Below are positions 62,690-64,000 of a stretch of DNA of 64,000 nucleotides, piece after piece (positions within the stretch are counted from its first letter, which is position 1; the number at the start of each line of letters is the position of its first letter). This DNA comes from Corythoichthys intestinalis (Eukaryota; Chordata; Actinopteri; Syngnathiformes; Syngnathidae). The notes under the pieces were generated by a model, which searched no databases, was not told the DNA's origin, and saw nothing but the letters and a program-made list of their open reading frames with translations. Both the position numbers and the translations under genes were made by a program. The DNA is taken from assembly GCF_030265065.1 (NCBI RefSeq), contig NC_080410.1, positions 41,049,398 to 41,113,397 on the forward strand, given 5' to 3'.

Positions 62690-63470
62690 AAACGATAAGC
62701 GCTCAGGTCCAGCAAGCTCGACTCCTCAGTATTGCTCCAAAGAATTTGAAACCTGGAGACTTGGATGAAATAAAATCCTCCATACAGATGTTGGAGGTCT
62801 CCTTGACTGGCCTCGTTCAAAACCAGAATCAAGAAATCGTCAGAGAGCTCCAGTTACTTCGCGCTGAAAACTAGAAACTCAAGCAGGCGGTCGAGGAGAG
62901 AGATGTTCGCATCAAGAGGCTGGAAATTTTGGCTGACGATCTCGACCAGTGCCGACGGGCAAATGAGCTCATCATTTCTGAATTAGAATTTACGCCTAGC
63001 CCAGGGGACACAGTGGCGCAACTGGCAATTGCTAAGCTGAAAGAGTATGGAATAAACATGGAACCGCTGGACATCCGTCGCTGCCTTCTGCTCTTATCTG
63101 GGGGGAGAGTACCGGCGACGGTGCTCATGAAGCTGGCAGACCACAAGATCAAGACTGCCCTGCTTAACCAACGCCGCCACCTGAAAGGATCAAAGACTTT
63201 TTTTGAATGACAACTTGACTCGCCAAAATTGCAAGAAAAGCACGTCAACTCAAGAAAGCTGGGAAAATAGCCAACACCTGGATCTCGGATTGCAGGATCC
63301 TTGTCAAGACGTAAGGTATGAACATAAGAGCTATCACGAGTCTTGACCAACTGAATATAATAGCTGGATAACTGTAAATACTACAAAGCGAACCAGTATA
63401 ACAACTCGTGGATGTGGATGGTTCGAACACACTAAGGATTATCTACTAAAGATAACAAATGCTCTGAGTT
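62690..63470 (+). pseudogene. LINE ORF1-like coiled-coil protein fragment
   Basis: The + strand reads PGDLDEIKSSIQMLEVSLTG, LKQAVEERDVRIKRLE (coiled coil), DDLDQCRRANELIISELEF and HKIKTALLNQRRHLKG, then on to KLGK. This is the layout of ORF1 proteins of fish LINEs (coiled coil followed by an RNA-binding-like region). It is interrupted by several stops. The open frame 62929-63210 is the longest intact piece; the - strand frame is a shadow. Confidence 0.65.
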
Positions 63471-64000
63471 TAATTTGCACGGACATAACATGACACGGAT
63501 GAATCGGGCATCTAAGGGGGGGAGGGGGTTTTGCGATTATGACTGAAAATCTCCTGGAATGTATTGCAATTGCAATTGAGCTCCTAATCCCCAATTGTAA
63601 GAACATAATTATCTGCATGTTGTTTGATCTTATACATTCACGTCTGATGAAACTGTTACAGTGACCTCTGTGTGCGCCAATTGTTGCTACTCACACCAGG
63701 TGTGATAACACATAATAGCTTCACACACATAGCCACAACAAAATGTTCCACAGCAAACAGATGCAAAAATGTCAGGGACATAACGTACGCCCTGAAACAA
63801 ATTGACTGGACGCTAAGTTACTAAACTCAGATTGTTGATTGTGTTATTGTACAGTTTTGATGTATGTTCCATGCCTGAATGTGCGTCTTTAGTTGTATGG
63901 GGGACGGGAAACTGAGAAGCATATGCTTCATCTCGTCCGCCTTTGTCCTCTTCTTCGGTTCCTTCGGGCAAATCATATCAGATTTTGTAATTGTCAATGA
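63471..64000 (+). mobile_element. LINE remnant continuing from ORF1, internally deleted
   Basis: 63480-63640 resembles an endonuclease-region remnant (RASKGG-R-G, then ECIAIAIELL). 63860-64000 ends with GACGGGAAACTGAGAAGC and CCTTTGTCCTCTTCTTCGG, resembling a LINE 3' tail. The reverse transcriptase part that should lie between is not seen. The element may continue beyond the window. Confidence 0.45.

Noticed and set aside
62871-63350. 159-codon - strand frame, the longest in the window
   Set aside because: It is the shadow of the LINE ORF1-like segment on the + strand, whose coiled-coil and RNA-binding-like features are recognisable.

Overview
This window is vertebrate nuclear DNA, almost certainly from a teleost fish. 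It carries spliced genes with GT-AG introns and a very heavy load of cut-and-paste DNA transposons (hAT, Tc1/mariner, TTAA-type piggyBac/Kolobok-like), LINE remnants and expanded minisatellites. I recognise three host genes. hsd17b1 (+ strand, six coding exons, 14969-34554) encodes 17-beta-hydroxysteroid dehydrogenase type 1. A COQ10-family gene (+ strand, five coding exons, 35507-55960) encodes the mitochondrial coenzyme Q-binding START protein. The last two exons of a gene on the - strand (61814-62279) encode a telokin-like C-terminal Ig domain of the myosin light chain kinase family; the rest of that gene lies beyond the right edge. hsd17b1 and coq10 are head-to-tail about 0.95 kb apart, and the MYLK-like gene converges on coq10. 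Both complete genes have intact reading frames and phase-compatible splice junctions. They are long only because their introns are packed with repeats.

Layout. 1-14.3 kb is intergenic: a truncated Tc1 end, a 1.08-kb hAT element (2014-3091) holding an 80-bp perfect palindrome, a Tc1-type MITE, two arrays of a 21-bp self-complementary minisatellite (3650-5640 and 7600-9310) with the same right flank, and a nested cluster at 10901-13811 in which two copies of one hAT family lie as an inverted pair around reused target sequence. 14.97-34.55 kb is hsd17b1. Intron 2 (11.5 kb) holds an unidentified transcription-unit-like segment flanked by inverted repeats (18630-23040) and a Tc1 element split by a hAT. 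Intron 4 is mostly a minisatellite of about 50-bp units, itself split by a transposon. Intron 5 holds a Tc1 copy split by a TTAA-flanked element. 35.3-56 kb is coq10. Its 13-kb intron 3 contains a nest at least three deep: a 5-kb hAT containing a THAP-bearing element that contains a second THAP-bearing element and a hAT MITE. 56-64 kb has a ZMYM1-like hAT relic, an inverted second copy of the THAP/BED chimeric element, LINE pieces and the MYLK-like gene end.

The three host genes have unrelated jobs (estrogen synthesis, ubiquinone function, muscle or cytoskeletal kinase); nothing here suggests they act together. The most notable material is in the transposons: exact target-site duplications date and order many insertions, two elements pair a THAP exon with an opposing conserved exon, one of these has captured part of a hAT transposase, and an exon series of unknown identity sits inside intron 2. 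I saw no convincing retrovirus, LTR element, Polinton, CRISPR array, tRNA or rRNA gene.
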